This document shows, piece after piece, positions 44,927-57,144 of a stretch of 64,000 nucleotides of DNA. Origin of the DNA: Dipteris shenzhenensis (lineage: Eukaryota; Polypodiophyta; Polypodiopsida; Gleicheniales); NCBI GenBank assembly GCA_047967505.1, contig CM106538.1, one strand, 5' to 3'. Both the position numbers and the translations under genes were made by a program. Position 1 is the first letter of the stretch; each line of letters begins with the position of its first letter. The notes below the pieces were generated by a model. It worked only from the letters and a program-made list of their open reading frames with translations, was not told the origin of the DNA and searched no databases.

Positions 44927-44947
44927 TCTCTCTCTCTCTCTCTCTCC
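44927..44947. repeat. (CT)n tract at the 5' edge of LINE copy 1
   Basis: A run of CT dinucleotides followed by a C run, directly before the first LINE-derived base. Confidence 0.9.
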
Positions 44948-44954
44948 CCCCCCC

Positions 44955-47096
44955 GTGGGGAAGTTCCTCGTTGGGGACTTCAAGGCCAGGACGAGCAAGC
45001 GCCAGGCACCACTCCTAGACTTCCGAGACGACCCTATCATGCTACTAGACATGGACCTAGACGGAGCAGGTATGACCAGGACCTCATCGGACCGACACGG
45101 GCCTGTTACACCATATGGACACGCACTCCTTGATCTGGGCAGGATGCATGATCTCATCATCTACAACCGGCTCGACCTATGGCCCTCCTCAGGTGGTTTT
45201 ACTTGCTTCCCACACGCGGGGGGGGGGGGGGGGGGGACTCTAGTGTAGTAGATTACATCATGGGATCCCCTACCTTCACTTCATGTATCACCGACTTCAT
45301 CGTAGCACCACTCCCTCCAAGAGCTGATCACACATACCTATTCTTCACTATCGCCACCCCACGCTTAGCCACACCACACACACCACATAGGAAACACGAC
45401 ACCTACCACGACATACGCTTTGATCACAACCTCTCACCGGCCTACTCCGGACGCCTAAACAGACTCCTAACATACATCGATCACATACCACTCATAGAGG
45501 ACTGTGCTGCCCTGTAAATCGCACACTCCACGAGGCTGCCCTCCAAATCTTTCCCCACACCACACGGTCCACTAGACCACCACCTCTTGGTTATGTACCC
45601 TGCAACAATTGGTACGATGCAGAGTGCAAGGCTTATCGCCCACAGCTCCGATTTGAAACCAGATGTCACCTCCCGAACACACCAGACATGGTACGCAAGT
45701 ACCGATGTCTCGTACGTCAGAAGAAGCAAGCATTTCTTCATCGAAATGAGGAGGAGCTGCTGCACATCTTGTACAGCAGCAACTCTAAGGATTTTTGGTG
45801 AAGATTCCTTGAGCGTAGGTCCCCATCACCCCTCACTGACACGAGAGTCTAGCACATGTATGCACACCATCTTCATGATGTCCCACACCAGCCCACTCCA
45901 GATCTCATACACACGCCTCGCTCCACCACTTGCACGTTGTTCACCAGAGGGGGAGTCAAGGACGCGACATTGAAACTGCACAATGGCCGAGCGAAGGATC
46001 ACGAGAGGCTATGCACTGAGTTTATCGCATATGGGATCGACACGTTAGCCCCGATCCTAGCAAAGCTATTCAATGGTGCTATTTGGCTTGGCTTCCCCTG
46101 CACCTGGACACTCAACACCATCACCCCCATCCACAAGGCAGGGGATCCCATGGACCCGAGTAACTACAAGACTAGCATGATTGGACATGTGATATCCAAG
46201 ATCTATGCAGCTGTATTGGATGCATCGGTCAGCCTGTTCACAGAGATGAGAGGGCTCAGAGTAGAGGATCAGGCCGGTTTCAGGCGAGACCATGGGACTA
46301 TGGATCACAAACTCACACTCAGGAGTGTCATTGAGGAGGCTAGATCACGAAAGGAGAGGGTATATTGTTTCTTTGTGGATTTCCGCAAAGCCTTTGACAC
46401 AGTACCTCGAGCTCATCTCATCACACGCCTATAGACACTGGGATTTGATCAGGAGATCATCTAGGCAATCATGGCACTATATGAGAGGGTCTCAAGCCGA
46501 GTTCGGACAGGCGCAGGTTGGACAGATGAGATCCTGAGTGGTCAAACAGGGTTGTCCCTTATCACCGACCCTATTTGGCCTCTACATCGATGAGCTTGAG
46601 ACTTTCATGAGGACGTTCGGAGGGATCGGTTGCTCACTCGCCGGGATCATCATCAGGATTCTTCTTTATGCAGATGACGTGGCACTCTTGTCATCCACAC
46701 CCGAGGGGCTCTAGCGACACCTGGATGCACTGCAGGCTTTTTGTTTATCCCATGATTTGGAGGTCAACCTTGGCAAGACCAAGGTCATGATCTTTAACAC
46801 CTCTTGAGCAAACATGCAATGGAAGCAGGTTACTTTTACTTTCGGTGGGTCACCAATTGAGATCGTATCCTCATACACTAACTTGGGGGTCATCTTCTCC
46901 AGCCCGATCTTCACGATGAGACCAGCGATGCAGGCCAGACTGTGCAGGGGATACGCCTCACTGGCTCGGCTAGAGAGAGAATGCTTTCACTCCCACTTCC
47001 AGGACCCTCAGACCAAGGCTCTTCTCTTCAACTCCTATGTCCAACCAACCGGTATGTATGGCAGCCCTTGTTGGGGGCCTAGAGATAAAGTGGACA
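44955..47096 (+). mobile_element. LINE copy 1, 5' part (endonuclease and reverse transcriptase), decayed
   Basis: 5'-truncated non-LTR retrotransposon. Endonuclease: [18 protein letters not shown], then after a 19-G run (45218-45236) DYIMGSPTFTSCITDF and RADHTYLFF. RT: LKLHNGRAKDHERL, TITPIHKAGDPMDPSNYKT, QAGFRRDHGT, FVDFRKAFDTVPRAH, and in other frames LLYADDVALL. Many frameshifts and stops. It is interrupted at 47096 by an LTR element and resumes at 57232. Confidence 0.88.
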
Positions 47097-47520
47097 TGTC
47101 ACGATCTGTGACGTATTCCTTTCTCTATACCTTAGGCTTATGGATGGTTTGATGAATGGACACTTGTGGAAGGGTATGCCCTTTCGACGGGCCCTTTCGA
47201 CGGGACACTTCCTATGAGGCACAACCCTTCACAAGAGACATTCTATTGAAGAGACACTTCTATTGTAATGTACCCTCTCATCAAGGGTCACACCCTTCAC
47301 GAGGAGTACACACCTCTTCATGCACATACACTTTGGAGTACACACCTTTTCATGTGTGACTCTTCACTCTCTATATAAGAGAGGCCCAATTGTATGGATG
47401 ACACACTACAGATACTACAGACACTCAAGCAATACAAATATTCCTTGTTCTCAGCTATTTCAGTCTCCTTTTTTGTTCCTTAGCACATTTCTAAATATAG
47501 TAAATCTAGGATTTCTTACA
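47097..47520 (+). repeat. outer gypsy 5' LTR
   Basis: 424 bp, TGTCACG...TTTCTTACA. A TATATAAG near 47374 and a degenerate CACACCTTTTCATG minisatellite in U3 are visible. The last 85 bp recur at 57145-57231. Confidence 0.85.
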
Positions 47521-47521
47521 G

Positions 47522-47533
47522 TGGTATCAGAGC
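47522..47533 (+). promoter_or_regulatory. outer gypsy primer-binding site
   Basis: TGGTATCAGAGC, one base inside the LTR, an exact initiator tRNA-Met match. Confidence 0.92.
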
Positions 47534-48008
47534 AAATTTCGCTCCTGCCTGTAAGAAATGCCCCCCACCTTCTAGCGCCTACCTGATACATCTCTTTCCG
47601 CTAGAAGGATATCCGTGCACATTGTGCATGGAAGAGATGGAGAGAATGAGCGTGAAAATTTTTAGCGCCGACCCTGCCTAAAGTCATCAAGGGCCTCTTC
47701 ATCTCCCACATATCACGAGTTGATGTGAATGGACATGAAAAAAATCGTGCCTTTTCATGTGCTTGGGCTGTCCCAAAACCAAGGGACGCACCTTTTCCAC
47801 CATCGGACACACCTTTTGATGAAGAGTTTTGACTCCTCACCCAAGGGAGACACCCCATCATGGAAAAAAGGACACACCTCTTCGTGTGGGGACACCCCTT
47901 TTGAAAACAGGGTCACACCCCTTCATGAAAAGGTACACCTATTCCAAGGGTCACACCCCTTAGAATAGGCACACCTTTTGGCACCCAGCAACTTATAAAG
48001 GGTACCTA
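47534..48008. repeat. outer gypsy leader, first part, with degenerate minisatellite
   Basis: Repeated words like GGACACACCTTTT and GGTCACACCCCTTCATG occur from 47760 to 47985, similar to those in the LTR U3. No reading frame is recognised. It is interrupted at 48008 by the inner gypsy element. Confidence 0.65.
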
Positions 48009-48531
48009 TGTCATGTGCACGGATTGGTATCTGACATGTACTAGGTACACATGACTAGCTCAGGTTAACCTGGGGAGGCTTAGAGCTAGGCAGGCTTGAT
48101 TCTCGGGTAGAGTGGCAAGGGTACGAACTATTTATAGGTCTTCGCTATTTTTGGCGCTCGGGGCCCGAGTCTATAAAGGGGCCCAAGGGGTTCAATTCTC
48201 AGTGTGTGCAGTTGGGAGCAAGTTTCGTTCCCAGGTGCCAGGTCTGTTCCTGGATTGAGTCACGGACGCGCGCCTGCATCTTAGCGTAGCCCAAGGCCCA
48301 GTGGCAGATCCAGGGCTTCACAGCGCCACCTGGTGGTATGGGACACCAGGCTGGTTTGGATCTGATTGGGAGTTCGTGCCAGTAGCTCAGCTCGTGGCTC
48401 GGAGGGGACATCTTCTAATTCGGGATCACATCCCGTAGATGTCATGGTTGGGTGGTGAGCAGCCTGCTCAGTTCTCACGTGGTGTGTGTTTGTTTGCAGA
48501 TCAGAGGTTTCAGGAGTGCTGGGATGTGTCA
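48009..48531 (+). repeat. inner gypsy 5' LTR
   Basis: 523 bp, TGTCATGTGCAC to GGGATGTGTCA, with TCTATAAAGGGG (TATA-like) near 48170. Confidence 0.94.
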
Positions 48532-48533
48532 GT

Positions 48534-48545
48534 TGGTATTAGAGC
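48534..48545 (+). promoter_or_regulatory. inner gypsy primer-binding site
   Basis: TGGTATTAGAGC, one mismatch from the initiator tRNA-Met complement. Confidence 0.85.
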
Positions 48546-49478
48546 CAGCTCCTGAGGTAGGAACTTCTGATGCGAGAATTTTTGACGAATTCTTTCTCCA
48601 GGTATGCCCTAAAATTCGAAATTTGTTGCTGCAAATTCTGCGAGGTTCCTGGATTATCAGGGGTGGACAGTTGGTAGGGAAAAGGTAGAAGAAAGGAGGG
48701 AGAGTTTCGAAATTCCTGAAGGGGGCTGAAAGAAAAGGAAACGTAGAACGGAGAAAGCAGAGAGGAAGGAAAGAGAGGCGAGGTAACTGACAGGGCAGCG
48801 GGGAAGGCGGAGATTGGACACCAAGGTTGGTACGGAAATTCGGCCAGGGCAAGGAGAGGCGCGATGTGCAGGAACAGGGTGCGGCCAGCCTGCGATGAGG
48901 GTTGCTTTTTTCGAAAAAGCACCATCCTCCAAAGCTGGGAGGGTGGGCCTTTTTTTGGTAGCAGGGCTTCCTAATTAGGCTGCCCTGCTCCCTATATAGA
49001 TGGGCAGGGTACCAGCCCAGCCATAGCCTTGCAAACAGCCTCGCTGCACCATCGTGTTGCGTGCCAGCCCTGCACCAGCCATCCGTACAGCCGTACACCT
49101 GCGTCAGCCATCCGTACCTGCATCGCCAGCCGCCGTACAGCCTGCGTCAACCGCTGTACGGCCTCTGTCAGCTACTGTACGGCCTGCGTCAGCAGCCGTA
49201 CAGCCACGTCAGCAGCCGTACAACCACATCAGCATACCGTACAGCCACGTCAGCATACCGTACAGCCACGTCAGCAGTCCGTATGCTGCAGGATTCCGTA
49301 CGTTGCATCCGGCAGCGGGTTCAGCCAGATTCCGAGATTCGTGTGCTTCTGGTTCGCCAGTTTCCAGCATCTCCTTCCGTCAGCATCTCTTGGGATGGTT
49401 TTCCTCTACTCCATTCTCCTTTCCACTTCATTTCACTCAGTTATTTCTCTGAGTTTATATTCAGATCAGATTTCAGTT

Positions 49479-50551
49479 ATGTCTGATTCTGCAAATCCCG
49501 AGTTCACCATGGGAGAGCAGGATTTGGATTACACTCCTCTGGGAGAGGAGGATCAGGGTCTTTATGATGACCTGATTACGAAAAAGGCCTTCAGTGAATT
49601 TACCACTACTCTGGATGGAAAATTCGAGCAGGTTAATGCAAATCAAACGGGGTTGACACAGCAACTCCAAGGGATTCACGCGACTCTCACTCTTCTGGCT
49701 AGCACTGTGCAGGCACTCACGCATGTGGATGCCATGGCTTCAGTGCTAGGTCCGAATATAACTCCAGACCCTTTTCCGAGAGATCAAAAGTCTCGAACGA
49801 AGGAGGTAGTTGACACTTGGTTACACAAGTGGCAGGTACATTTTCAGTTCCACCCATACCCAGATGAGAAGAAGATCCAGCTTGCAGCGGGTTTCATGTC
49901 AGGTAAAGCATTGCTATGGTGGAAGGAACTCCAGCCTAAGCCCGATACATGGACAGATTTCGAAGGGGTCTTCAGGAAGGAGTTCCTGAAGAAGGAGGAT
50001 GATTATGATATCGTTGGCAAGCTTAAAGCCCTCGATATGTCAAAGTTAAACTTGTCCTTTGAAGTTTATCTTCAAAGATTTCGGGATCTGCAGACCAAGG
50101 CCACAAACATGGATCCAATGACCTTGTTAGGTTTCTTCGTGGATGGTTTGCCAGATTCATACAAGTTGCAAATCAAGAACAACAAATGCACAACGTTGCA
50201 GGAGGCCATGAATTATGCGCGCATTTATGATGATACCATGGCCGGTGCTAAAGCAACTACAGTTTCCGACACGAGTGGAAAGAACAAACGCAAGTTCTTT
50301 CAGCCTACGACTGGTACTGAGAAGACGAAGTCTACGGACAACGCCTCCAAGAAACACTTGACTCAGGCTAAGAATGAAAAAGCCCGTTTCCTTCGCACTT
50401 TGAGGCTTAAGAAGGACGTTGCTTCTATTGCGAGGAGCGGGGCCACACCAAGAATGACTGTCCAAAGCGCAAGAACCAAAAGTTGGTGCTTGGACCGAAG
50501 CTCCAGGCGGATCCATGTACCACAACCAAGGGAGCGAACCAAGTCTCGATG
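49479..50551 (+). pseudogene. gag: inner gypsy gag
   Basis: Likely start MSDSANPEFTMGEQDLDY at 49479 (the frame is open from 49029, but that part is leader with CAGCCGTACA repeats). The core gag segment DTWLHKWQVHFQFHPYPDEK, then KALLWWKEL, FRKEFLKKE and LQEAMNYARIYDD is retrotransposon gag. A 1-nt loss near 50415 throws the CCHC knuckle CFYCEERGHTKNDC out of the gag frame, leaving an aberrant end at 50551. Confidence 0.9.
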
Positions 50552-51268
50552 ACAGGTATTTCTGTAAATGTCATTACCTGCCCACTTTCTTGTAATTGCA
50601 CTTTCAATACTTCGTTGTTTGGTTCTCATGATCTTTTCCGGGTTTATGGAGAAGTTATGGACCAACAGGTTCACATTCTCTTTGATCCGGGCAGCTCTCA
50701 CAACTTTGTTAATTACAAATTTGTGCAGAAGATGGGGCTGTCCACAGTACCTAGCGACCACACCTATGAGGTGCAACTTCCAGCTGGGAAGCAGTTTTGG
50801 GACCGCAAGGTTGAAGCGCTTCCCATCCGGATTCAAGCCTACACAGAAGCTCTTACATGTTATGTTATGCCTCTGGAGCATGTAGACTTGTTGATCGGAA
50901 TAGAGTGGTTTAAAACCCACAATATTCAGATTGGATGGACGGAGCATACGCTTTCTTTTGTAGATAAGGACACCCAATTTTGTATTCAGTGTGAAAAAAT
51001 TCCCTCTTCTCAGAGACCTATTGTATCTGCGATGCAGCTTCGGAATATATTAAATACTTCTCATTATGATGTCTATCAGTGTGTTTTGATTCCGCTTTCT
51101 TCATTTGTTGTCTCTGTAATAAACAAAAATGATTTAAGTGTGTTTGAACACCGGGAATTGAGAATGTTGTTAGATAGTTTTAAGGATGTATTCCCAGCTC
51201 AACTGCCGGAAGGTTTACCTCCAATACGGGCAGTAGATCATCGCATAGACTTAGTCCCAGGGGCTTAA
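50416..51268 (+). pseudogene. pol: inner gypsy zinc knuckle and protease
   Basis: Frame carries CFYCEERGHTKNDCPKRKN, then protease ILFDPGSSHNFVNYKF (usual D-S/T-G replaced by D-P-G) and HVDLLIGIEWFKTHNI. It ends at a TAA at 51266 in the conserved PGA-x-PIRVPPYRM stretch before RT. Confidence 0.87.
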
Positions 51269-52309
51269 CCTATCAGGGTACCACCTTATAGGATGAGCCA
51301 GGTAGAGGAGAATGAGTTAGCTACCCAGCTACAGGATTACCTGAATATGGGCTATATCCGCCCAAGTAAATCACCTTGGGGTGCACCTGTTCTCCTAAGA
51401 AAGAAGAAAGATTCTTCCTGGAGAATGTGTATAGATTATAAACGATTAAATAAAGTAACAATTAAGAATAGATACCCTCTACCTCGTTCCGATGATTTGA
51501 TAGACCGTTTGGCCGAAGCGAAGTATTTCACTAAGATTGATTTGCATACGAGTTATCACCAAATCCGTATCTATGCTAAACACATAGATAGGACCGCATT
51601 CCGAACTAGGTATGGTCATTACGAGTTTCTCGTATTACCTTTTGGTTTGACCAATGCTCCTGCTACTTTTCAACAGATGATGAACGATTTGTTCAAGGAT
51701 TTTCTGGGCAAATTTGTTGTCGTGTTCTTAGATGACATCTTGGTATATAGTCGAACGCTTGAGGATCACATAGGACACCTCCGGGTTGTCTTTGTTCTAA
51801 GACAGCATAAGCTCTATGCCAAGATGAGTAAATGTGACTTCTTTATGAAGGAGATCATTTACTTAGGACACAAGATTTCTTCTGAAGGTATTAGCATTGA
51901 TCTGGATCGTATCCAGAAGGTTTTAGAATGGCCTATCCCTCAGACTGTGAAACAACTTCGTTCTTTCCTAGGATTTACGGTATTTCTTCGGAAGTCTGTG
52001 CGTGATTATTCACCTATCACGGCACCCCTGACAAACATATTGAAAGGTCGTGGACGCAGGTCTACTCAGCCAATCTCTTGGAATGATGCAATGAATAAGG
52101 CTTTTGAAACCTTGAAACTTTCTATCAAGGAAGCATCCGTTCTTGCATTACCCGATCCTACCCGGCCTTATGTTTTAGAGGCCCGATCTATCATGGAATA
52201 CAAGATCAAGTGGAAGGATCATGTTGAGAAGGATGCAACATGGGAGACATTACAAAACCTCCAAAGACTATTTCCGGGTTTTTTAGCAAACTCAGGAGTG
52301 AGTTCTTAG
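51269..52309 (+). CDS. pol: inner gypsy reverse transcriptase joined to chromodomain-like tail
   Basis: RT motifs: GYIRPSKSPWGAPVLLRKKK, RMCIDYKRLNKVT, KIDLHTSYHQIRI, VLPFGLTNAPATFQQMMN and catalytic VVVFLDDILVYS. The connection domain LGHKISSEGISIDLDRI follows. After ALPDPTRPYVLEA comes SIMEYKIKWKDHVEKDATWE, a chromodomain signature normally found at the end of chromovirus integrase. The missing part is RNase H plus integrase. The chromodomain tail is thus fused to RT in one open frame. Confidence 0.9.
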   Translation, partial: PIRVPPYRMSQVEENELATQLQDYLNMGYIRPSKSPWGAPVLLRKKKDSSWRMCIDYKRLNKVTIKNRYPLPRSDDLIDRLAEAKYFTKIDLHTSYHQIRIYAKHIDRTAFRTRYGHYEFLVLPFGLTNAPATFQQMMNDLFKDFLGKFVVVFLDDILVYSRTLEDHIGHLRVVFVLRQHKLYAKMSKCDFFMKEIIYLGHKISSEGISIDLDRIQKVLEWPIPQTVKQLRSFLGFTVFLRKSVRDYSPITAPLTNILKGRGRRSTQPISWNDAMNKAFETLKLSIKEASVLALPDPTRPYVLEARSIMEYKIKWKDHVEKDATWETLQNLQRLFPGFLANSGVSS

Positions 52310-52322
52310 AGGAGGGGGAGTA

Positions 52323-52854
52323 TGTCATGTGCACAGATTGGTATTTGACGTGTACTGGGTACACAGGACTAGCTCAGGTTAGCCTGGGGAGGCTTAGAGC
52401 TAGGCAGGCTTGATTCTCGGGTTGAGTGGCAAGGGTACGAACTATTTATAGGTCTTCGCTATTTTTGGCGCTCGGGGCCCGACTCTATAAAAGGGGCCCA
52501 GGGGGTTCAATTCTCAATGTGCAGTTGTGTGCAGTTGGGAGCAAGTTTCGTTCCCAAGTGCCAGGTCTGTTCCTGGATTGAGTTGCGGACGCGCGCCTGC
52601 ATCTTAGCGTAGCCCAAGGCCCAGTGGCAGATCCAGGGCTTCACAGCACCACCTGGTGGTATGGGACACCAGGCTGGTTTGGATCTGATTGGGAGTTCGT
52701 GCCAGTAGCTCAGCTCGTGGCTCGGAGGGAACATCTTCTGATTCGGGATCACATCCCGTAGATGTCATGGTTGGGTGGTGAGCAGCCTGCTCAGTTCTCA
52801 CGTGGTGTGTGTTTGTTTGCAGATCAAAGGTTTCAGGAGTGCTGGGATGTATCA
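52323..52854 (+). repeat. inner gypsy 3' LTR
   Basis: 532 bp matching the 5' LTR with scattered substitutions and a small insertion (CAATGTGCAGTTGTGTGCAG). Directly preceded by the purine-rich AGAGGAGGGGGAGTA. Confidence 0.94.
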
Positions 52855-54306
52855 ACCTAAAGGGGCTAAAAAGCAAAACCCAGCCCCATACCTTAGGCCT
52901 TACCCTAGACTACCGAAGGGTTGATTAAACCCACGCTTTAATTTTTGGCAACCACCCAACCTAGGCAGCCACACAAAAAATGATGATTCCCGTTTGAAGC
53001 CCGTACGGAAATTCATCACGCAGGCTCGCCTCCATTTCCACGCCATACGCAGCCCTCCATCAGCCGGTTTGCTGCCCTGGGTTCCTGACAGTCTCTCAGC
53101 GCCAGATCCCTGCCCATGCTGCCGCGAATCAGCCTTGGAAGCACGCAGCAAGCATCGCCACAAGCAAGCAGGCTGCCCCTTTTTTTGCCACCATACCTAC
53201 CTGTTCCCAGCAGTTTTTCTGCCCCTCTATCGCGATTCAGACCAGCCTGAATCCTGCTGGCTTATCTCGCCACCTTAGCCTGTGAAAAGCGCCCTTTTGC
53301 TGCCTGCCAATTCCGACCAGCCAGGCCCAGATCTGCTCCTCGCACCCCACAGGCATTTTTCCTCTGAAATCCACGCAGGCAACGTGTGTTTGGTTCCACG
53401 CAATCTGCCCTTTTCTGCACCACGCCTCTGCCAACGCCCCTATCTGCCTCGAAAGTCTCGCCAGGCACCTTTTTCTTGCTCACACTTCAACGTGAACCTG
53501 CAAAGATAGTAAATGGACCTCCGGACAGAGATTTTCAGGCCATTCTATGCAACAAATTGGCAGATCTAATCTATGCCAGGTGGATTCTTTCCATTCTATT
53601 TCTAAGGATTCTCTTTCATATTATTATTTGACGTTTATTATCAAATTACAGCAAATGAAAGCCTCCTCCTTAAAGCATGGAAACCCCTGGTAATTCCCCA
53701 GTCCTTTCAAGGACACCTCAGGCATCATCTACCACACAATATCGTGTTCAGATTGCACAACCAGCCCATTTCGGAGCTTTTGCATCGTGGGTCTTCTGTG
53801 TCACGTGCCCTTCCCCAGTGACTTGGACCACATCCTATACCTTCTGCGTGAGGCACCTCAGTTACATTACTTCCTCAGCACAGTCCAGGTTGTGTTCCAC
53901 GAGACACGTAGATACCCAGAACCCGATATTCCTCACGAGTTTGCTGTCCATCTTTGGAGAGATTTTTACCCCTCAACTTCAGCATCTCCAGGGTACTCTC
54001 CACCTCCTTCAGCTCCCAGATATCCTCCTATACAGGTGGTACCTTCCCCAAGACAATATTTACACTCTGAAGGCACTCCTCCTGGATATCCTCTACTTCC
54101 GACAGCATCTCCTTATCCCTTCTCAAATCCGTGGACTCTGCAACCTACCCCTGTACTCTCACGAGTAATAACACCCATTTCGGCATCACCAATGTTACCT
54201 CAGACAGGACCTCCTTTACCAGATTTCCACGGTTGGTTCCATCTTGCTTCTCCTGCTCCCTCCAACATGAGCAACCTCAAGGAGCAGCTCGAATCTTCTT
54301 CCAGGA
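52855..54306 (+). other. outer gypsy leader, second part
   Basis: C-rich leader continuing after the nested element. Frames at 53677-54320 are open and proline/serine-rich but lie upstream of the gag ATG and show no domain. Confidence 0.55.
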
Positions 54307-55164
54307 ATGGTACAAACTAGAGCGCAGGTTCGTGCTTTTCTCATGGGGACCTTAGATATGTGCGACTCAAGTCCAAAAAAGACCCCTGAAGTCAACTTAC
54401 AAGACGAAGCACCACTGCAACTTCAAATTTCCCAGCTTCAGGACAGCATCTCCAACTTGGTCCAGAAAGTCCAACTCCAAGATTCTCGCAGTACCACACA
54501 TACAAAGGATGACGTGATGCAACCAGACGACTATGTGGACTCATTCCCACCAGAGGTAGAAAACATTGAACTCCATGCCCTCTACCGTTTACTCCAAGCT
54601 TCCAAAACTAAAGGACTTGACATTAAACTTCCGGAAGACTACACTGGTCAACAAAATCGCCGAACAGTTGACCAATGGCTCGCAAAACTGCGCATGTACT
54701 ATGATACTGTTGACCTCACTGAAGGCAAAAAGATTGCCTTGGCAGCCTCCCTCCTTAAGGATACAGTTTTCCTATGGTGGCAACGACGCTTAAAGGACGA
54801 CAGAAGTGTGTTAACCTGGGAACATTTTAAACACGTGCTCCGTAAGCAGTTCATATCTGCCAATGCGGACTTCCAAGCACGTTCAAAACTCCGACAGTTG
54901 GAGCAAATAGGTTCCCTATCTTCCTACATCTCTCACTTCACCACATTGGTGCTGGAGATTGATGGATTAACTGATGATGATCGCCTTCATGCTTTCATCT
55001 CAGGCCTAAATCCCTCGTTACGCATTAATGTCCTTAAAGCAAACATCACCACCACAGCTAGCGCTATTGCTTACGCAGAGCACATAACAGATTTCCAAAA
55101 CACAAGGAAGCAGAGTGCTAATCGAACACAGAACTCTACTATGGCCAAAGGTGCTCGTCCTTAA
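54307..55164 (+). CDS. gag: outer gypsy gag
   Basis: 285 codons from MVQTRAQVRAFLMGTLDM. Segment TVDQWLAKLRMYYDTVDLTE, then LLKDTVFLWWQRRL, WEHFKHVLRKQF and LHAFISGLNPSLRINV is retrotransposon gag. The frame stops at 55164; the nucleocapsid lies downstream in other frames (CTGDHRWFDC near 55420). Confidence 0.9.
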   Translation: MVQTRAQVRAFLMGTLDMCDSSPKKTPEVNLQDEAPLQLQISQLQDSISNLVQKVQLQDSRSTTHTKDDVMQPDDYVDSFPPEVENIELHALYRLLQASKTKGLDIKLPEDYTGQQNRRTVDQWLAKLRMYYDTVDLTEGKKIALAASLLKDTVFLWWQRRLKDDRSVLTWEHFKHVLRKQFISANADFQARSKLRQLEQIGSLSSYISHFTTLVLEIDGLTDDDRLHAFISGLNPSLRINVLKANITTTASAIAYAEHITDFQNTRKQSANRTQNSTMAKGARP

Positions 55165-57120
55165 GATAACCCCAGGTTTAGAAAAAACTCGAGTAATCAA
55201 GGTCAGCCACAGTCTCAAGATCCCCACAAGTCTCAGAAATCATATGCTAGATTCCAACAGAAGCACTCCTCCAAGGAGCGCACCTCTTCTTCTTCACAAA
55301 GTCATCACCGTCACCCCCAACATAAAGGTGTCACCGTCACCCCCAACATAAAGGTGCCGCCACTGACAAGAAGAATAACTCCAGCACAAAAGGACTTTAT
55401 ACCATCTGTACAGGCGACCATAGATGGTTCGATTGTCCCAAGCGACCAAAGCAAAATTCCAATATGCAACCTAGCACTTCCCAAATAGAAGATACTACCC
55501 CAGCACAAGACAATAAAGGCAAAGCTGTTCGAATGGCAAATACCATCCATAAGCCTTGCCAGCAACCCCGAACCTTCCCTGGCCACTCGAGTACTTTGTG
55601 TTCAAGGATCGATTCATGGAACAACGGTCACTATCCTCATCCACAGTGACTGCTCTCATAACTTCCTAGCTAGTTCTATGGTCGACAAACTTCGGTTGAC
55701 CACCAGTCCTAGTCTCATAGACTATCAGATTGAACTCGCAAATGGAACTATCTTCTTGTGCAACACCAAGATCAAAAACTTATCTTTTCGCATCCAACAT
55801 TATACGGACAAGTTGAACTTCGACAGCATGCCTCTTTCTCCGTACGATGTCATACTCGGACAACAGTGGCTCTACGACTATGATCCATCAATAAGTTTTC
55901 GCAGCCATACTATCTAGTTTGTCCACCAGGGAAAACTTATTGAGCTAACTGGTTCTAGGGACTCTCCTTCAATCCCAGTTGCCTCTGCCCTGCAAGTAAA
56001 GAAGTGGGTTCGTAAACGTCAAGTAAAGACTTCACTTTTGTTGGTTACGACAGTAGAGGAGACACCAATAAAGGATCCTCCTGAATACCTCAACTAACCT
56101 TTTTTCTAGCCCTACCTGGATATTCTTCCACAAGAATTGCCAAAGCAGTTACCACCTCGACGACCAGTGGATCACCCAATCGAACTTATTCCCGACAGTA
56201 ATCCACCGTCGAAAACCTCCTTATCGGGTTTCTTACACTCAAAATGAAGAAATCCAAAGACAGGTGACCGAACTACTCGACAAAGGTCACATCCGGCCCA
56301 GTTGCAGCCCTTTCGGATCTCCTGTACTACTTGTGGAAAAAAAGAATAAGTCAATGCGCCTCTGCATCAACTACCGAGCCCTCAGCAAGCTCACTATCGA
56401 AAACAAGTATCCATTGCCTCGCATCGATGACCTCTTCGATCAACTTCTCCACGCAACACAATTCTCAAAGATTGATCTTCGTTCTGGTTATCATCAAATT
56501 CGCATACGAGAAGGCAATGAGTACAAGACAGCTTTTCAAACAAAGTATGGACACTATGAATGTTTGGTCATGCCTTTTGAGTTAAACAATGTCCCGGCCA
56601 CATTCATGACACTAATGAACGACATCTTCAGGCCTTTCCTCGATAAGTTCGTCATCGTTTACCTCGATGACATCCTCGTTTTCAGCAGATCCCTACATGA
56701 GCATTAACAACATCTTCACCAAGTTTTTGAAGTTCTCCGCGCAAATTCTCTCTACATCAACATTGAGAAGAGTGAGTTCTTCAAGACCCAACTCGAATAT
56801 TTGAGACATGTTATTTCAACTCAAGGCATCTCTGTGGATCCTAAGAAGGTCGAGGTAATCCGAAACTGGCCTACTACTACGAATGTTCATGATGTCCGCT
56901 CTTTTCTCAGATTGGCAAACTTCTACCATACAAAGGTCTATCAGTTTTCCGAAATCGCAGCTCCTATATTCAAATTATTGAAAAGCACAGCAATTTTTCA
57001 ATGGCTTCCCGAAACAGAGTATAGTTTTCAACAACTCAAGCAAACACTCACTACCACACCAGTTATGGCTATTGCTGACCCAAACCTTCCATTTGAGGTC
57101 ATGACCGACACTTCCGTCTT
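55165..57120 (+). pseudogene. pol: outer gypsy nucleocapsid-protease-RT, decayed
   Basis: A 26-bp tandem duplication (55305-55356) disrupts the phase after gag. Protease region: ILIHSDCSHNFLASSMVD (decayed D-S-G). [48 protein letters not shown] and [12 protein letters not shown], then TAA at 56705, LRHVISTQGISVDPKKVEV and VRSFLRLANFYHTKVYQF. Ends in the RNase H start PNLPFEVMTDTS, after which a short repeated RT segment leads into the LTR remnant. Confidence 0.88.
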
Positions 57121-57144
57121 TTCTCGGATTGGTAAACTTCTACC

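Larger units (their letters stand above)
48009..52854 (+). mobile_element. Ty3/gypsy chromovirus (inner), internally deleted
   Basis: LTRs 48009-48531 and 52323-52854, perfect target duplication ACCTA (48004-48008 and 52855-52859), and a primer-binding site at 48534. Gag, zinc knuckle, protease and RT are present. Then, just after the start of RNase H (RPYVLEA), the frame jumps to a chromodomain-like C-terminus. RNase H and integrase are deleted, so it is non-autonomous. The LTRs differ at several percent of positions. Confidence 0.95.
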
